Positions 1 through 6,604 of a stretch of DNA of 25,186 nucleotides are shown here, piece by piece (position 1 is the first letter of the stretch; each line of letters begins with the position of its first letter). Source of the DNA: a virus. A program made the position numbers and the translations under genes. The stretch spans positions 1-25,186 of the IMG/VR virus record IMGVR_UViG_3300048508_000206, one strand, 5' to 3'. The notes under the pieces were generated by a model. It was not told where the DNA came from. It searched no databases and saw nothing but the letters and a program-made list of their open reading frames with translations.

Positions 1-1
1 C

Positions 2-589
2 AAACTGAAGGGTAAGAAGGGTCAAGATCTATCTTACAATCAGACCATGACTGGTTACAAGTCTGTAAGAGACAAGGCGAAGTCAGCGATTAAAGCAAAG
101 GCAAAGGCAAAAGCAGCAGAAGCAGGAAACAAGGCAAAATCTGCTGCTAAGGCGGCAGGAAGCGCAGCGAAGACTGGTGCAGCAGTTGCTGTAGGTGCAG
201 GTGTAGCAGCAGGTAAGGCAGCGAAGAGTGCTGCAAGTTCTGCTAAGAAGGAAGTCCAGAAGAAGGCAGCATCTGCAGCAGTCTCTGGATATGCTGCTGC
301 AAAATCTGCTAAGGATAAAGTTTCTGACGTTAAGAATAAAGCAAAGCAATCTATTAAAAATAGAATTGCTAATGCAAAGCGCAATGTAAAAGGTGCAGTT
401 GGTAAAGTGGCACGTAACGTTGCTAATAAGGCGGGTGGAGTTGCTACCAGAATGGGTGAAGAGACTAACTATGATTCAATTCTTAAGTATCTCTACCTTG
501 AGTGTCATGCCGAGACTTTGGAAGAGGCAGAGAAGATAATGGTTGACCTTACTCCAGAAGATATCCAAGTGATTTTAGAGGATTGCTAA
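2..589 (+). CDS. Lys/Ala-rich histone-H1-like protein (5' end outside the window)
   Basis: The reading frame is open from the first complete codon at base 2, so the ATG at 47 is probably internal and the gene starts upstream of the window. The visible part is dominated by short Ala/Lys/Ser repeats (AKAKAKA, KSAAKAA and similar) over roughly 140 residues, giving a strongly basic, low-complexity helical character like the tails of histone H1 or bacterial H1-like proteins. The last 40 residues or so change abruptly to a normal acidic sequence (YLYLECHAETLEEAEKIM), which resembles the short helical C-terminal segment I associate with some marine cyanophage structural proteins. A terminator follows directly. 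DNA binding or a virion role is inference; the product is not recognised. Confidence 0.75.
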   Translation, partial: KLKGKKGQDLSYNQTMTGYKSVRDKAKSAIKAKAKAKAAEAGNKAKSAAKAAGSAAKTGAAVAVGAGVAAGKAAKSAASSAKKEVQKKAASAAVSGYAAAKSAKDKVSDVKNKAKQSIKNRIANAKRNVKGAVGKVARNVANKAGGVATRMGEETNYDSILKYLYLECHAETLEEAEKIMVDLTPEDIQVILEDC

Positions 590-608
590 ACTCAATACTT
601 TATTAAGA

Positions 609-633
609 GACCTCCGAAAGGGGGTCTTTTTTT
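609..633 (+). terminator. Rho-independent terminator
   Basis: A 7-bp stem GACCTCC/GGGGGTC (one T-G pair) with a GAAA tetraloop is followed by seven T residues. It lies 20 nt after the stop codon of the Lys/Ala-rich gene and just before a late-promoter-like motif, so it separates two transcription units. Confidence 0.9.
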
Positions 634-635
634 AT

Positions 636-642
636 CTAAATA
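636..642 (+). promoter_or_regulatory. T4-type late promoter motif CTAAATA
   Basis: CTAAATA resembles the T4 late promoter TATAAATA. It lies between a terminator and the next gene at 663, the position expected for a promoter. The same motif recurs in other gaps of this window. Confidence 0.5.
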
Positions 643-662
643 TGCTAAAGTGGGTAATATAG

Positions 663-1100
663 ATGGTAGATTATGAAAATCCTTGGATCTACATGGAACG
701 AGCTTTTGATAGTGATGATGTTGGGGACTACTTTGGTTTTGTTTATAATATTACCAATCTCACAAACCAACGACAGTACATTGGGAGAAAGTATTTTTGG
801 TCCTTCAGAACACCGAAGGGAAAAAAGCGCAAAGTAAAACAAGTATCTGATTGGAAAAAGTATTATGGATCTTGTCCAGAACTTAAAGAAGATGTTGTCA
901 AATTTGGTAAACAGAATTTTAGTAGAACTATCATCAGCCTTCATAAAACGAAGGGCAAAACTAATTTTGAAGAAACCAGACAGCTCTTCGGGAACAATGT
1001 CCTCATCGAATCACTTGACGACGGAACCCCTGCCTACTACAATAGCAACATCCTCAGCAGGTACTACCGAAAGGACTATTATGGCAGAGATGACGACTGA
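663..1100 (+). CDS. GIY-YIG family nuclease
   Basis: The 145-residue protein carries a GIY-YIG-type core. GFVY at residues 25-28 takes the place of the GIY strand, and QYIGRK at 38-43 is a clear YIG element with the following basic residue. An acidic pair in NFEETRQ (residues 101-107) sits where the catalytic glutamate of I-TevI-like nucleases is found. A SDWKKYYGS segment lies between. In T4-like phages this fold occurs in Seg-type homing endonucleases and related stand-alone nucleases; which applies here cannot be told, and no intron is visible. It overlaps the next gene by 20 nt. Confidence 0.7.
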   Translation: MVDYENPWIYMERAFDSDDVGDYFGFVYNITNLTNQRQYIGRKYFWSFRTPKGKKRKVKQVSDWKKYYGSCPELKEDVVKFGKQNFSRTIISLHKTKGKTNFEETRQLFGNNVLIESLDDGTPAYYNSNILSRYYRKDYYGRDDD

Positions 1101-1281
1101 AGAAATTGTATCCAAGGTCAACACTTGGGCAATGGATCGGGTTACTGATATCATGACATCATCAGACTCTAGTACTGAGGATATCAAAAATGCTATTGCT
1201 ATTGCTAGTGAATTTGATGAATGGTTTGATGATGGTGAGCAGGGAGGTGACATTGAAATCATGTCAATTGAGAAGTATTGA
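1081..1281 (+). CDS. Small acidic hypothetical protein
   Basis: 66 residues starting MAEMTTEEI. This ATG was chosen over an earlier in-frame one at 865 because the latter would overlap the nuclease by 236 nt; the chosen start overlaps it by 20 nt, a normal arrangement here. The protein is acidic, probably helical, with no membrane segment or recognised motif (EFDEWFDDGEQGGD near the end). Function unknown. Confidence 0.7.
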   Translation: MAEMTTEEIVSKVNTWAMDRVTDIMTSSDSSTEDIKNAIAIASEFDEWFDDGEQGGDIEIMSIEKY

Positions 1282-1283
1282 CA

Positions 1284-1291
1284 CATAAATA
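1284..1291 (+). promoter_or_regulatory. Late promoter-like motif CATAAATA
   Basis: CATAAATA lies just after the stop codon at 1281 and matches the T4 late consensus TATAAATA at seven of eight positions. The next gene begins about 100 nt downstream, leaving an unusually long leader. Confidence 0.5.
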
Positions 1292-1297
1292 ATAAAA

Positions 1298-1314
1298 TCC
1301 CATTTAATATGGGA
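1298..1314 (+). other. Short inverted repeat in the intergenic gap
   Basis: TCCCAT and ATGGGA flank a 5-nt loop TTAAT. There is no T-run after it, so it is not a standard terminator. The rest of 1282-1394 shows no gene. Confidence 0.4.
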
Positions 1315-1394
1315 CCATCCAAAAGAAGTTTCCTGATGCCTATTACTACTTGTGTTATATTTTGTGACTTCTTGTTGGCTACCTACAATTCCGT

Positions 1395-1598
1395 ATGTCT
1401 AACTTAACTAGGGATGCTCTAATTAAAACTATCGTTGCAGAAGAGATGAGGATGTGTATGCGTGGATGTGATTATACCAACCAACTTAAAAGTACTTACC
1501 GCTATTGGGAGAACTTATCAAGTGAAGATCTCTGCAACAAGTATAATCAGATCCACAATACTAATGTAACTGTGGATTGTTTGCAACCTAAATATTAG
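1395..1598 (+). CDS. Hypothetical protein, 67 aa
   Basis: A short soluble-looking protein with four cysteines (in MCMRGC, DLC and VDC contexts) spaced too widely for an obvious zinc site. It sits between the nuclease group and the lysis pair, 17 nt before the holin candidate. No family recognised; support comes from the good ATG, the tiling with neighbours and a normal composition. Confidence 0.65.
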   Translation: MSNLTRDALIKTIVAEEMRMCMRGCDYTNQLKSTYRYWENLSSEDLCNKYNQIHNTNVTVDCLQPKY

Positions 1599-1615
1599 AG
1601 CGTTGTTCTCTGCAC

Positions 1616-1921
1616 ATGGCCGATAATAAGCCCAAAGTAGAGAAGCAAGACGATGATGATAAAAGTGAAGTTCTTGGTAATCTGGTGAAAGTCGTTGTAC
1701 TTATTTGGTCTGCTTCTTTACTCACATTTTCTTACGTCAGACTTCCAAACGGACAAAAGATTCTTGATTTTGATCCAACTTTTATAGCTTCAGTTTTTTC
1801 TGGATCTTTAGCTGCTTTTGGATTGAGTCCTGCTAAAGCTGGTGGGGGTAACTCTTCTACTAAAAAGAAGCAAGATGAACCACCTGTCGTATCTGCTATT
1901 GACAAACCCAAATCTTCTTGA
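1616..1921 (+). CDS. Putative holin, two membrane segments
   Basis: 101 residues: a charged N-terminus (about residues 1-18), a first hydrophobic segment at about 20-41, a short loop with PNGQK, a second hydrophobic segment at about 53-72, and a hydrophilic Lys/Ser/Pro tail. A small two-helix membrane protein directly before a lysozyme-like gene (18 nt gap) is the classical holin position. The assignment rests on topology and context, not on a recognised sequence motif. Confidence 0.55.
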   Translation: MADNKPKVEKQDDDDKSEVLGNLVKVVVLIWSASLLTFSYVRLPNGQKILDFDPTFIASVFSGSLAAFGLSPAKAGGGNSSTKKKQDEPPVVSAIDKPKSS

Positions 1922-1939
1922 TACACTCATGATGTCCAC

Positions 1940-2515
1940 ATGACTAAGGTTATGAATTTCTTTGTTATTGCCTCCATGTTGGCAGTCTCTGGGAGCTCCA
2001 TGCCAGGTACTCCCACACCTCCTCCTGTAGAAGCACCAGTAGTTCAGTATGAACCTACTTGGAAGTGTGAAGACTGTACTCCAGAAGAACAGTATGTTCT
2101 CTCACAACTTCAGGAGCATACAAAGATCTTTGATCGTAATGCCCTTGCTACACTGATGGGTAACATCAAGCAGGAGAGTAAGTTCATCTCCAACATCTGT
2201 GAAGGTGGTGCTCGCGTATCCTACACTGAATGTAAGGTTGGTGGATATGGTTTGATTCAGTGGACTAGTATTGGTCGCTACAAGGGTCTTGGAAACTTCT
2301 GTGCTAAATACGTGTGCGATCCCAGTAGTCTGGAAGGTCAGACTCGCTGGATGATTAACGAACCTATCTTCCAACGTGTTCTTCCTATATTTGAAGGGCA
2401 TGATCAAAGTATTTCTTATTATATGCGACCTGCATATACATGGTTGGGATGGGGTATCAAAGGCAACCGAGAGGTTTATGCTTGGAACTATGCAAAGAAA
2501 CTTGTATTGTCGTAA
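1940..2515 (+). CDS. Exported tail-lysozyme-type endolysin
   Basis: 191 residues. The N-terminus (MTKVMNFFVIASMLAVSGSS) looks like a signal or signal-anchor peptide followed by a Pro-rich linker. The catalytic part resembles the phage tail lysozyme fold (Pfam Phage_lysozyme2): LMGNIKQES at 72-80 with E79 as probable catalytic acid, then YGLIQWTS at 103-110, and later aromatic elements near the C-terminus. CEDC near residue 43 and further cysteines suggest disulfides outside the cytoplasm. Role: peptidoglycan cleavage at lysis, paired with the upstream holin candidate, although a virion-associated lysozyme is possible. An alternative start at 1952 would leave a shorter signal. Confidence 0.75.
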   Translation: MTKVMNFFVIASMLAVSGSSMPGTPTPPPVEAPVVQYEPTWKCEDCTPEEQYVLSQLQEHTKIFDRNALATLMGNIKQESKFISNICEGGARVSYTECKVGGYGLIQWTSIGRYKGLGNFCAKYVCDPSSLEGQTRWMINEPIFQRVLPIFEGHDQSISYYMRPAYTWLGWGIKGNREVYAWNYAKKLVLS

Positions 2516-2546
2516 GTAGTAGATTAACTTTATAGGAGACTGAACA

Positions 2547-2720
2547 ATGAGCGGAGTACCTACAGACGCACTTAACGATTGGGGTCATAATGATCTTGAT
2601 GGGTTTGCCAATTATATTGGATCCCCTATTGAACATATTAGGAAACTATCAAAAAAGAATGAAATTGTAATTAGAAAAGAAAATGGTGAAGATGTGGTTG
2701 ACGAAGAAGAGATTGACTGA
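2547..2720 (+). CDS. Small hypothetical protein, 57 aa
   Basis: Begins MSGVPTDALNDWG and ends in an acidic tail (DVVDEEEID). The start is supported by a good ribosome binding site, AGGAGA at 2534-2539, 7 nt before the ATG. The gene fills the gap between the lysozyme and tRNA-Arg, and the -35 hexamer of the probable tRNA promoter lies in its last codons. Function unknown. Confidence 0.7.
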   Translation: MSGVPTDALNDWGHNDLDGFANYIGSPIEHIRKLSKKNEIVIRKENGEDVVDEEEID

Positions 2721-2726
2721 TATAAT
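2698..2726 (+). promoter_or_regulatory. Sigma70-type promoter before tRNA-Arg
   Basis: TTGACG (2698-2703), 17-nt spacer, TATAAT (2721-2726). It is embedded in the end of the preceding 57-aa gene and lies 8 nt before the tRNA. Confidence 0.65.
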
Positions 2727-2734
2727 TAACACAT

Positions 2735-2808
2735 GACTCAGTAGCTCAGCTGGATAGAGCAACTGCCTTCTAAGCAGTCGGTCGTTGGTTCGAGTCCGAC
2801 CTGAGTCG
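2735..2808 (+). tRNA. tRNA-Arg (UCU)
   Basis: Complete cloverleaf: acceptor GACTCAG/CTGAGTC, D stem GCTC/GAGC, anticodon stem ACTGC/GCAGT with loop CTTCTAA (anticodon TCT at 2769-2771), T loop TTCGAGT. Discriminator G; no CCA encoded. Reads AGA, a codon frequent in these AT-rich phage genes. Confidence 0.95.
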
Positions 2809-2823
2809 CTTAAATAATAAACT

Positions 2824-3522
2824 ATGTTATACCCTTTACCCGATAAAGAATATATTTACCACGTAGTCATGGGAAGATTCTTTACACAAGAAGAAATCAA
2901 TCCTGCACTTAATTTGCTTAGTCTTAATTACGAATTGATTCGTGATGAGTTTAGGTCTGTTAAAGAAGGATTGGTTTGGACAAATTGGCATGGTAAGAAT
3001 CAATATACTAGCATAGAGAAAAATCCATACGCAGGTTGGCAAGTTGCTGCTCTTTATGGGGAGTATGACTCTAATGAAGACTACGATCATATTGCCAAAA
3101 TGGAGAAGGTATATGATCAGGCATGTTATATTGATCCAGAGAAAGAAATTTTATACACGCAAAATGCTGTAAAGATGCCTAACTTGTTTAAGTTGGCATA
3201 TGAATCTGGTATTTTCAAGAGAGTTGGAATCAGTGTTCTGCATCCTGGCAAATCTATTCCTTGGCATGTTGATAATGATCCAGAACATCCAGACTATGCT
3301 GTTATACGGGGTCTATGGGGAATAGATGTTAATCCTCAAAACAATGAAGTATGTACTATATCTTTAGACACTAAAGATAGTGGAGTCTTAACTGAAGATT
3401 TTCTTCCTAATAGATATCATTTCTTTTGGGGAAGAACGCCACATATGGTACATAATAATCTTACTACTCCCAGATACTGTTTATGCTTTGATATTGAAGT
3501 TAACAGGAATGATCTGCTCTAA
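2824..3522 (+). CDS. 2OG/Fe(II) oxygenase, aspartyl/asparaginyl hydroxylase type
   Basis: 232 residues. The C-terminal half shows a double-stranded beta-helix oxygenase core. ISVLHPGKSIPWHVD holds the first iron ligands (H148, D150). FWGRTPHMVH at 201-210 provides the distal histidine (H207 or H210), and R217 is placed to bind 2-oxoglutarate. The pattern fits the Asp/Asn beta-hydroxylase family (Pfam Asp_Arg_Hydrox). The N-terminal half is not recognised. The substrate is unknown. A TTAAATA motif at 2810-2816 precedes the start closely. It is one of about six related oxygenases in the window. Confidence 0.75.
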   Translation: MLYPLPDKEYIYHVVMGRFFTQEEINPALNLLSLNYELIRDEFRSVKEGLVWTNWHGKNQYTSIEKNPYAGWQVAALYGEYDSNEDYDHIAKMEKVYDQACYIDPEKEILYTQNAVKMPNLFKLAYESGIFKRVGISVLHPGKSIPWHVDNDPEHPDYAVIRGLWGIDVNPQNNEVCTISLDTKDSGVLTEDFLPNRYHFFWGRTPHMVHNNLTTPRYCLCFDIEVNRNDLL

Positions 3523-3525
3523 ATA
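3519..3525 (+). promoter_or_regulatory. Late promoter-like motif CTAAATA
   Basis: CTAAATA overlaps the stop codon of the preceding oxygenase and lies 21 nt before the next ATG. Confidence 0.45.
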
Positions 3526-3546
3526 ATATTACTTCGTTTGAAGGTG

Positions 3547-3756
3547 ATGAATCCAGTAATTTTAATCGGTTGCTTTACACCGCTGGTTATTATTTTTTTA
3601 GTAATGAAACTCGCGGTGTGGGTATCTGCAGTTAATTCAGAAAACTCTTATGTCGGAAAAGAACCCTTCAGGAAAAGAGGACCCTTTGTGGCAGATGCAT
3701 ATGCGGACGTTGATGAAGAGGAAGAAGAATTTACAGATCGCACAGACTATCGATGA
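3547..3756 (+). CDS. Small membrane protein with acidic tail
   Basis: 69 residues: one N-terminal hydrophobic segment at about residues 3-27, then a charged tail rich in Glu/Asp (VDEEEEEF). The first ATG was chosen; TTG and GTG codons just upstream (3538, 3544) are in frame but less likely. The last 107 nt overlap the following gene in another frame, and both proteins look natural. Function unknown. Confidence 0.65.
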   Translation: MNPVILIGCFTPLVIIFLVMKLAVWVSAVNSENSYVGKEPFRKRGPFVADAYADVDEEEEEFTDRTDYR

Positions 3757-3877
3757 AGCGATTAGCGAGTGGTATTCGCTTCATAACTTACCAGTTCCTG
3801 ATTGGAAACAAAAAAGAGATCCAGACTGGTGGATCGATTATCTAAAAGAATTGGGTATTGACAAGAACAATCCATAG
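3650..3877 (+). CDS. Hypothetical protein overlapping its upstream neighbour
   Basis: 75 residues from the ATG at 3650; internal ATGs at 3695, 3701 and 3713 could also serve, which would shorten the overlap with the preceding gene to as little as 44 nt. The C-terminal half (EAISEWYSLHNLPVPDWKQ, then a DPDWWIDYLKELG segment) looks like a genuine folded protein rich in aromatics. No family recognised. Confidence 0.6.
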   Translation: MSEKNPSGKEDPLWQMHMRTLMKRKKNLQIAQTIDEAISEWYSLHNLPVPDWKQKRDPDWWIDYLKELGIDKNNP

Positions 3878-3886
3878 TGGTATATT
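3858..3886 (+). promoter_or_regulatory. Sigma70-type promoter
   Basis: TTGACA (3858-3863), 17-nt spacer, TATATT (3881-3886). The -10 box directly abuts the ATG at 3887, so a transcript from it would start inside that gene; it may instead serve the tRNA-Asn-Tyr-Val cluster downstream. Confidence 0.5.
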
Positions 3887-4096
3887 ATGATCAAGTCAAT
3901 AAATGAGTATGAATTTGGTAGTCGCAAACCAAATGCAATTAACATTCTTCTTCTCATCAGCGACTTAGAGGGGTCTTATCAAAATCTTAAATATATGGGT
4001 TTTGAACAGGACATGAAAGTACTAGAGGAAATAAAAAGTAAGTACTATAAACTCTACTTCAGAACAAAGAAGGAAGAAAAACTCAATCCTCTATAG
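3887..4096 (+). CDS. Hypothetical protein, 69 aa, ending inside tRNA-Asn
   Basis: A short, probably helical protein (MIKSINEYEFGSRKPN, later a Lys-rich end). Its last 10 nt overlap tRNA-Asn, and its TAG stop codon is formed by tRNA positions 8-10. A sigma70-like -10 box abuts the start codon, so either the start is further downstream or that promoter serves only the tRNAs. Function unknown. Confidence 0.55.
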   Translation: MIKSINEYEFGSRKPNAINILLLISDLEGSYQNLKYMGFEQDMKVLEEIKSKYYKLYFRTKKEEKLNPL

Positions 4097-4159
4097 CTCA
4101 GTTGGTAGAGCGCGGAACTGTTAATTCTGTTGTCCCTGGTTCGAGTCCAGGTGGAGGAG
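4087..4159 (+). tRNA. tRNA-Asn (GUU)
   Basis: Acceptor TCCTCTA/TGGAGGA (one T-G pair), D stem GCTC/GAGC, anticodon loop CTGTTAA with GTT at 4120-4122, T stem CCTGG/CCAGG, T loop TTCGAGT. Discriminator G. First of three adjacent tRNAs. Confidence 0.95.
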
Positions 4160-4162
4160 TCG

Positions 4163-4244
4163 GGGTAGGTGTCCGAGTGGTTAATGGAGGTGGACTGTAA
4201 ATCCACTGGCTCTGCCTACGTTGGTTCAAATCCAACCCTGCCCA
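4163..4244 (+). tRNA. tRNA-Tyr (GUA)
   Basis: 82 nt with the long variable arm typical of bacterial tRNA-Tyr. Acceptor GGGTAGG/CCTGCCC, anticodon stem GTGGA/TCCAC with loop CTGTAAA (GTA at 4197-4199), T stem GTTGG/CCAAC. Starts 3 nt after tRNA-Asn. Confidence 0.95.
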
Positions 4245-4247
4245 TAC

Positions 4248-4319
4248 GCTCGAATAGCTCAGCGGTAGAGCACCTCCTTTACACGGAGATTGTCGGGGGT
4301 TCGATCCCCTCTTCGAGCA
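4248..4319 (+). tRNA. tRNA-Val (UAC)
   Basis: Acceptor GCTCGAA/TTCGAGC, D stem GCTC/GAGC, loop TTTACAC with anticodon TAC at 4280-4282, T loop TTCGATC. The outermost anticodon-stem pair is a C-A mismatch. Third tRNA of the cluster. Confidence 0.93.
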
Positions 4320-4337
4320 TCTATAAAGTAAAGTATT

Positions 4338-4586
4338 ATGAAAATACGTTGTAAAGAGTGCAACACAGAATTGTGTTCCCATGTAATAAAAACAGTGTGT
4401 TGTGGGTGTCCTAATATGGCATCTCTTAGGGGAGATGTGATATCCGCAAATGACTTGAGTAAGATTTTAATTATACAATCAAATACTGACAATAAAAAAC
4501 CAGATCCTATATCTCAAGAAGATAAAGTCTGGCGGGAGAATCGTAGTAAGAGAAAGATTCGTAAGATAAACTTTGAAATTAAATAG
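4338..4586 (+). CDS. Small Cys-rich (zinc-ribbon-like) protein
   Basis: 82 residues starting MKIRCKECNTELCSH. Cysteines at C5 and C8 (CxxC) and a second set, CCGC at 21-24, suggest a zinc-ribbon-type knuckle pair. The C-terminus is basic (RENRSKRKIRK). It follows the tRNA cluster and overlaps the convergent minus-strand gene by 8 nt at the 3' end. Metal or nucleic-acid binding is plausible but unproven. Confidence 0.65.
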   Translation: MKIRCKECNTELCSHVIKTVCCGCPNMASLRGDVISANDLSKILIIQSNTDNKKPDPISQEDKVWRENRSKRKIRKINFEIK

Positions 4587-5184
4587 GATGCATATCTAAG
4601 TCATCTCCTATAATTGCATATTGCATACCATCTTCTTTAACTTCTCCAAATTTAAATACTTTTTTGGACAGAATACTTCTGTGATGCGATCCTTCTTGTT
4701 TAGATTCATCAGTGAATCCCATATCAAATTTTATTCCTAAAGGGTGTGAGACAATAATATCTCCTGGTTGAGTATGAATTCCTCCCAACCATTCTCCTTT
4801 TAAGATAAGTTTACGAAATTTTTTAAATCCTGAAATTAAAATTCTTCCTCGTTCAGAAGGTGTAAAAAGATTTGGATCTGTAATATAGTCTGCTTCCCAC
4901 CCCATCTCACCAACTCTTCCTGGGTTTTCGTATTTAATATTTTTAATTAGATGCTGCATTCTAATATTGATATCTTCATCAGACAAACCTAATCGTATAG
5001 AATCTTTTAATTCTATATCAAGGTAACTTTTTTTACTATAATATGGAATAATGAATGGACACAAATTTATTTGCCTATCGTCAAAAACGAATGGAATTTT
5101 AATTTGAAGTTTTTCGCCAGGTTCTAGTAATTCTTCATCGTAATGATGTCCCAAATTGGATAAATAATTATCGATTAAATTCAT
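4579..5184 (-). CDS. Minus-strand protein of unknown function, 201 aa
   Basis: One of only three minus-strand genes here. It starts MNLIDNYLSNLGHHYDEE and contains a Gly/Trp-rich middle (GEMGWEADYITDP), a GDIIVSHPLG segment and a C-terminal part with SHHRSILSKKVFKFG. It has no signal peptide, no membrane segment and no clear 2OG-oxygenase HxD set. Composition is normal and it ends convergently with the Cys-rich gene (8-nt overlap). A TATAAT on the minus strand (5211-5206) lies upstream of the start. Family not recognised. Confidence 0.65.
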   Translation of the reverse strand: MNLIDNYLSNLGHHYDEELLEPGEKLQIKIPFVFDDRQINLCPFIIPYYSKKSYLDIELKDSIRLGLSDEDINIRMQHLIKNIKYENPGRVGEMGWEADYITDPNLFTPSERGRILISGFKKFRKLILKGEWLGGIHTQPGDIIVSHPLGIKFDMGFTDESKQEGSHHRSILSKKVFKFGEVKEDGMQYAIIGDDLDMHPI

Positions 5185-5216
5185 TGCAAGTCAACACTTC
5201 CATACATTATAACATG

Positions 5217-5245
5217 TTGACAAAAATGTTGCATATACATAGAAT
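5217..5245 (+). promoter_or_regulatory. Sigma70-type promoter
   Basis: TTGACA (5217-5222), 17-nt spacer, TAGAAT (5240-5245), in the divergent gap between the minus-strand gene and the + strand gene at 5287. It would give a leader of about 35 nt. The gap 5185-5286 contains no other gene. Confidence 0.65.
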
Positions 5246-5286
5246 GGTTATGTATCCTATTGATACATACTAAGATTAGTATTCAA

Positions 5287-5523
5287 ATGCAGGTTCCTAC
5301 ATCTCTTGTTGGGTTTTATTTTACCTTATTCTTATTAATTTGTTTAGTATGTTATGGTGGATATGAATCAACACTAAGATTATTTACTTATATTGAATTG
5401 CAATTGAGATATGCTATTGTTAGAATTAAGATAATGATTTTGAGTGCGAGAATTAGGAAACAACTTATTAAGGATACTGATAACTACTCAAAACTAATAA
5501 AGGAATTAAAAAATGGCCGATAA
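5287..5523 (+). CDS. Small membrane protein
   Basis: 78 residues from the ATG at 5287; an in-frame TTG at 5260 is possible, but the ATG gives a better leader length relative to the promoter. MQVPTSLVG is followed by a strong hydrophobic segment (about residues 7-26) and then a long amphipathic basic helix (RYAIVRIKIMILSARIRKQ). Cytoplasmic-tail membrane protein of unknown function. Overlaps the next gene by 11 nt. Confidence 0.65.
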   Translation: MQVPTSLVGFYFTLFLLICLVCYGGYESTLRLFTYIELQLRYAIVRIKIMILSARIRKQLIKDTDNYSKLIKELKNGR

Positions 5524-5761
5524 AGAGCTGTCTGATCTGTCGCTTAGCAGAAAAGAATGCCCAAAATGTGGTGCTGTTTGGATTAATGGGAATCATATCT
5601 GGAGAGGAACTGCCAATGAAGGTAGTGAGATAAACCTCGCAGGTTTAGTGTGTAATAAGTATGGAGACCAAACTTGCATCAATCCTATGAAAGGAGTAGA
5701 AGGTGGAGTTACTTGGGAAGATAGATTAAAAACACTTGAGGTTCTAGACAAAGAAATATAA
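5513..5761 (+). CDS. Small zinc-ribbon-like protein
   Basis: 82 residues with CPKC at about residues 16-19 and two further cysteines (LVCNKYGDQTC) about 28 residues later, the spacing of a treble-clef or zinc-ribbon site; TWEDRL near the end. Overlaps both neighbours (11 nt upstream; TAATG overlap downstream), so it is translated in a tight three-gene chain. Function unknown. Confidence 0.7.
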   Translation: MADKELSDLSLSRKECPKCGAVWINGNHIWRGTANEGSEINLAGLVCNKYGDQTCINPMKGVEGGVTWEDRLKTLEVLDKEI

Positions 5762-5964
5762 TGTTATTCAATAAACGACCAGATTATATAACCAAAGAAC
5801 AAGCACAGGAGATGATTGACGATGCAATACGAAAGCATAATCGTAACGCTTCAATTATCTCTATGTGTGTTGGTTGGGTTGTTCTCGCACTTTTTGCTGA
5901 GGGTTTACTTCGACTCATTGGAGTAATACCACCACTGTTACCTTGGCTTAAAATTTCATTGTAA
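5761..5964 (+). CDS. Small single-span membrane protein
   Basis: 67 residues: a hydrophilic N-terminal helix (PDYITKEQAQEMIDDAIRK), then a hydrophobic region at about residues 32-60 (one or two spans). Its ATG shares an A with the stop codon of the preceding gene. Not recognised. Confidence 0.65.
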   Translation: MLFNKRPDYITKEQAQEMIDDAIRKHNRNASIISMCVGWVVLALFAEGLLRLIGVIPPLLPWLKISL

Positions 5965-5974
5965 TAGATGGCAC

Positions 5975-5981
5975 CTAAATA
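5975..5981 (+). promoter_or_regulatory. Late promoter-like motif CTAAATA
   Basis: CTAAATA in the 40-nt gap 24 nt before the next start codon at 6005. Confidence 0.5.
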
Positions 5982-6004
5982 AATTTGAAAATTTTTTAAT
6001 ATCT

Positions 6005-6604
6005 ATGTTTGTTGATGACAAAATTAGTCTAATTGATCCAAAAATTTTTACCGACAATTATGGAAAGATTAGAGAGGATTACATAAAGAATCGTAATTAT
6101 GATTTTTTTATTGATTATTCTCACACCTATGATATGACTGCAAATCCTGATGATGATTTTTTAGGATTTGATCTAACATTGACTGAAGAAAGTCCTTGGA
6201 AGATTTCCCCCCTCGTTTTTAATCGCAAGATTATTGGACGAACTCCCAAACAATGTAGGGAGTGCTTTACTACAAATCTTCTTCTCAGTCAACCAGTTCT
6301 CCCTGTCTTAGCAGTGTTCTCTATATTGGAACCTGGTGTAGAGTTAGAACCTCATAGTGATGGTGATCAAAGGATTGATGAGAACTATAAAGATTCTAGT
6401 GTAATTAAATATCATTTTAGTATTGATATACCATCAGATGGTGAGTGTGGGTTAGTGGTTAATAATGAAAAAAGAATTCTAAATAACGCTGATCTTAATA
6501 TGTTTGATGAGAAGTTATCTGAACATTATGCTTACAACAAATCTGATAATCGTAGAGGAGTATTGATCGTATCTTATATTAGAGATGAAGTATTGACCTA
6601 TTGA
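6005..6604 (+). CDS. 2OG/Fe(II) oxygenase, aspartyl/asparaginyl hydroxylase type
   Basis: 199 residues. EPGVELEPHSDGD supplies the HxD ligands (H117, D119), EHYAYNKSDNRRG the distal histidine (H164) and the 2OG-binding arginine (R173 or R174). The intervening YHFSIDIPSDGECGL strands fit the Asp/Asn beta-hydroxylase fold (Pfam Asp_Arg_Hydrox). Close in layout to the enzyme at 2824 but only distantly similar in sequence by eye. Its last codons contain the -35 box of the tRNA-Pro promoter. Substrate unknown. Confidence 0.8.
   Translation: MFVDDKISLIDPKIFTDNYGKIREDYIKNRNYDFFIDYSHTYDMTANPDDDFLGFDLTLTEESPWKISPLVFNRKIIGRTPKQCRECFTTNLLLSQPVLPVLAVFSILEPGVELEPHSDGDQRIDENYKDSSVIKYHFSIDIPSDGECGLVVNNEKRILNNADLNMFDEKLSEHYAYNKSDNRRGVLIVSYIRDEVLTY

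Noticed and set aside
55-384. Minus-strand open frames of 109 and 88 codons opposite the Lys/Ala-rich gene
   Set aside because: They mirror the repetitive AAG/GCA codons of the + strand gene, giving Phe/Leu/Ala- or Cys-rich nonsense without a start signal.
1278-1310. TTGACA after the 66-aa gene as a sigma70 promoter
   Set aside because: No acceptable -10 hexamer at 16-18 nt; the overlapping CATAAATA late-type motif explains the site better.
4098-4382. Minus-strand frame of 94 codons
   Set aside because: It runs across three tRNA genes; the proline- and arginine-rich product is a familiar artefact of translating tRNAs.
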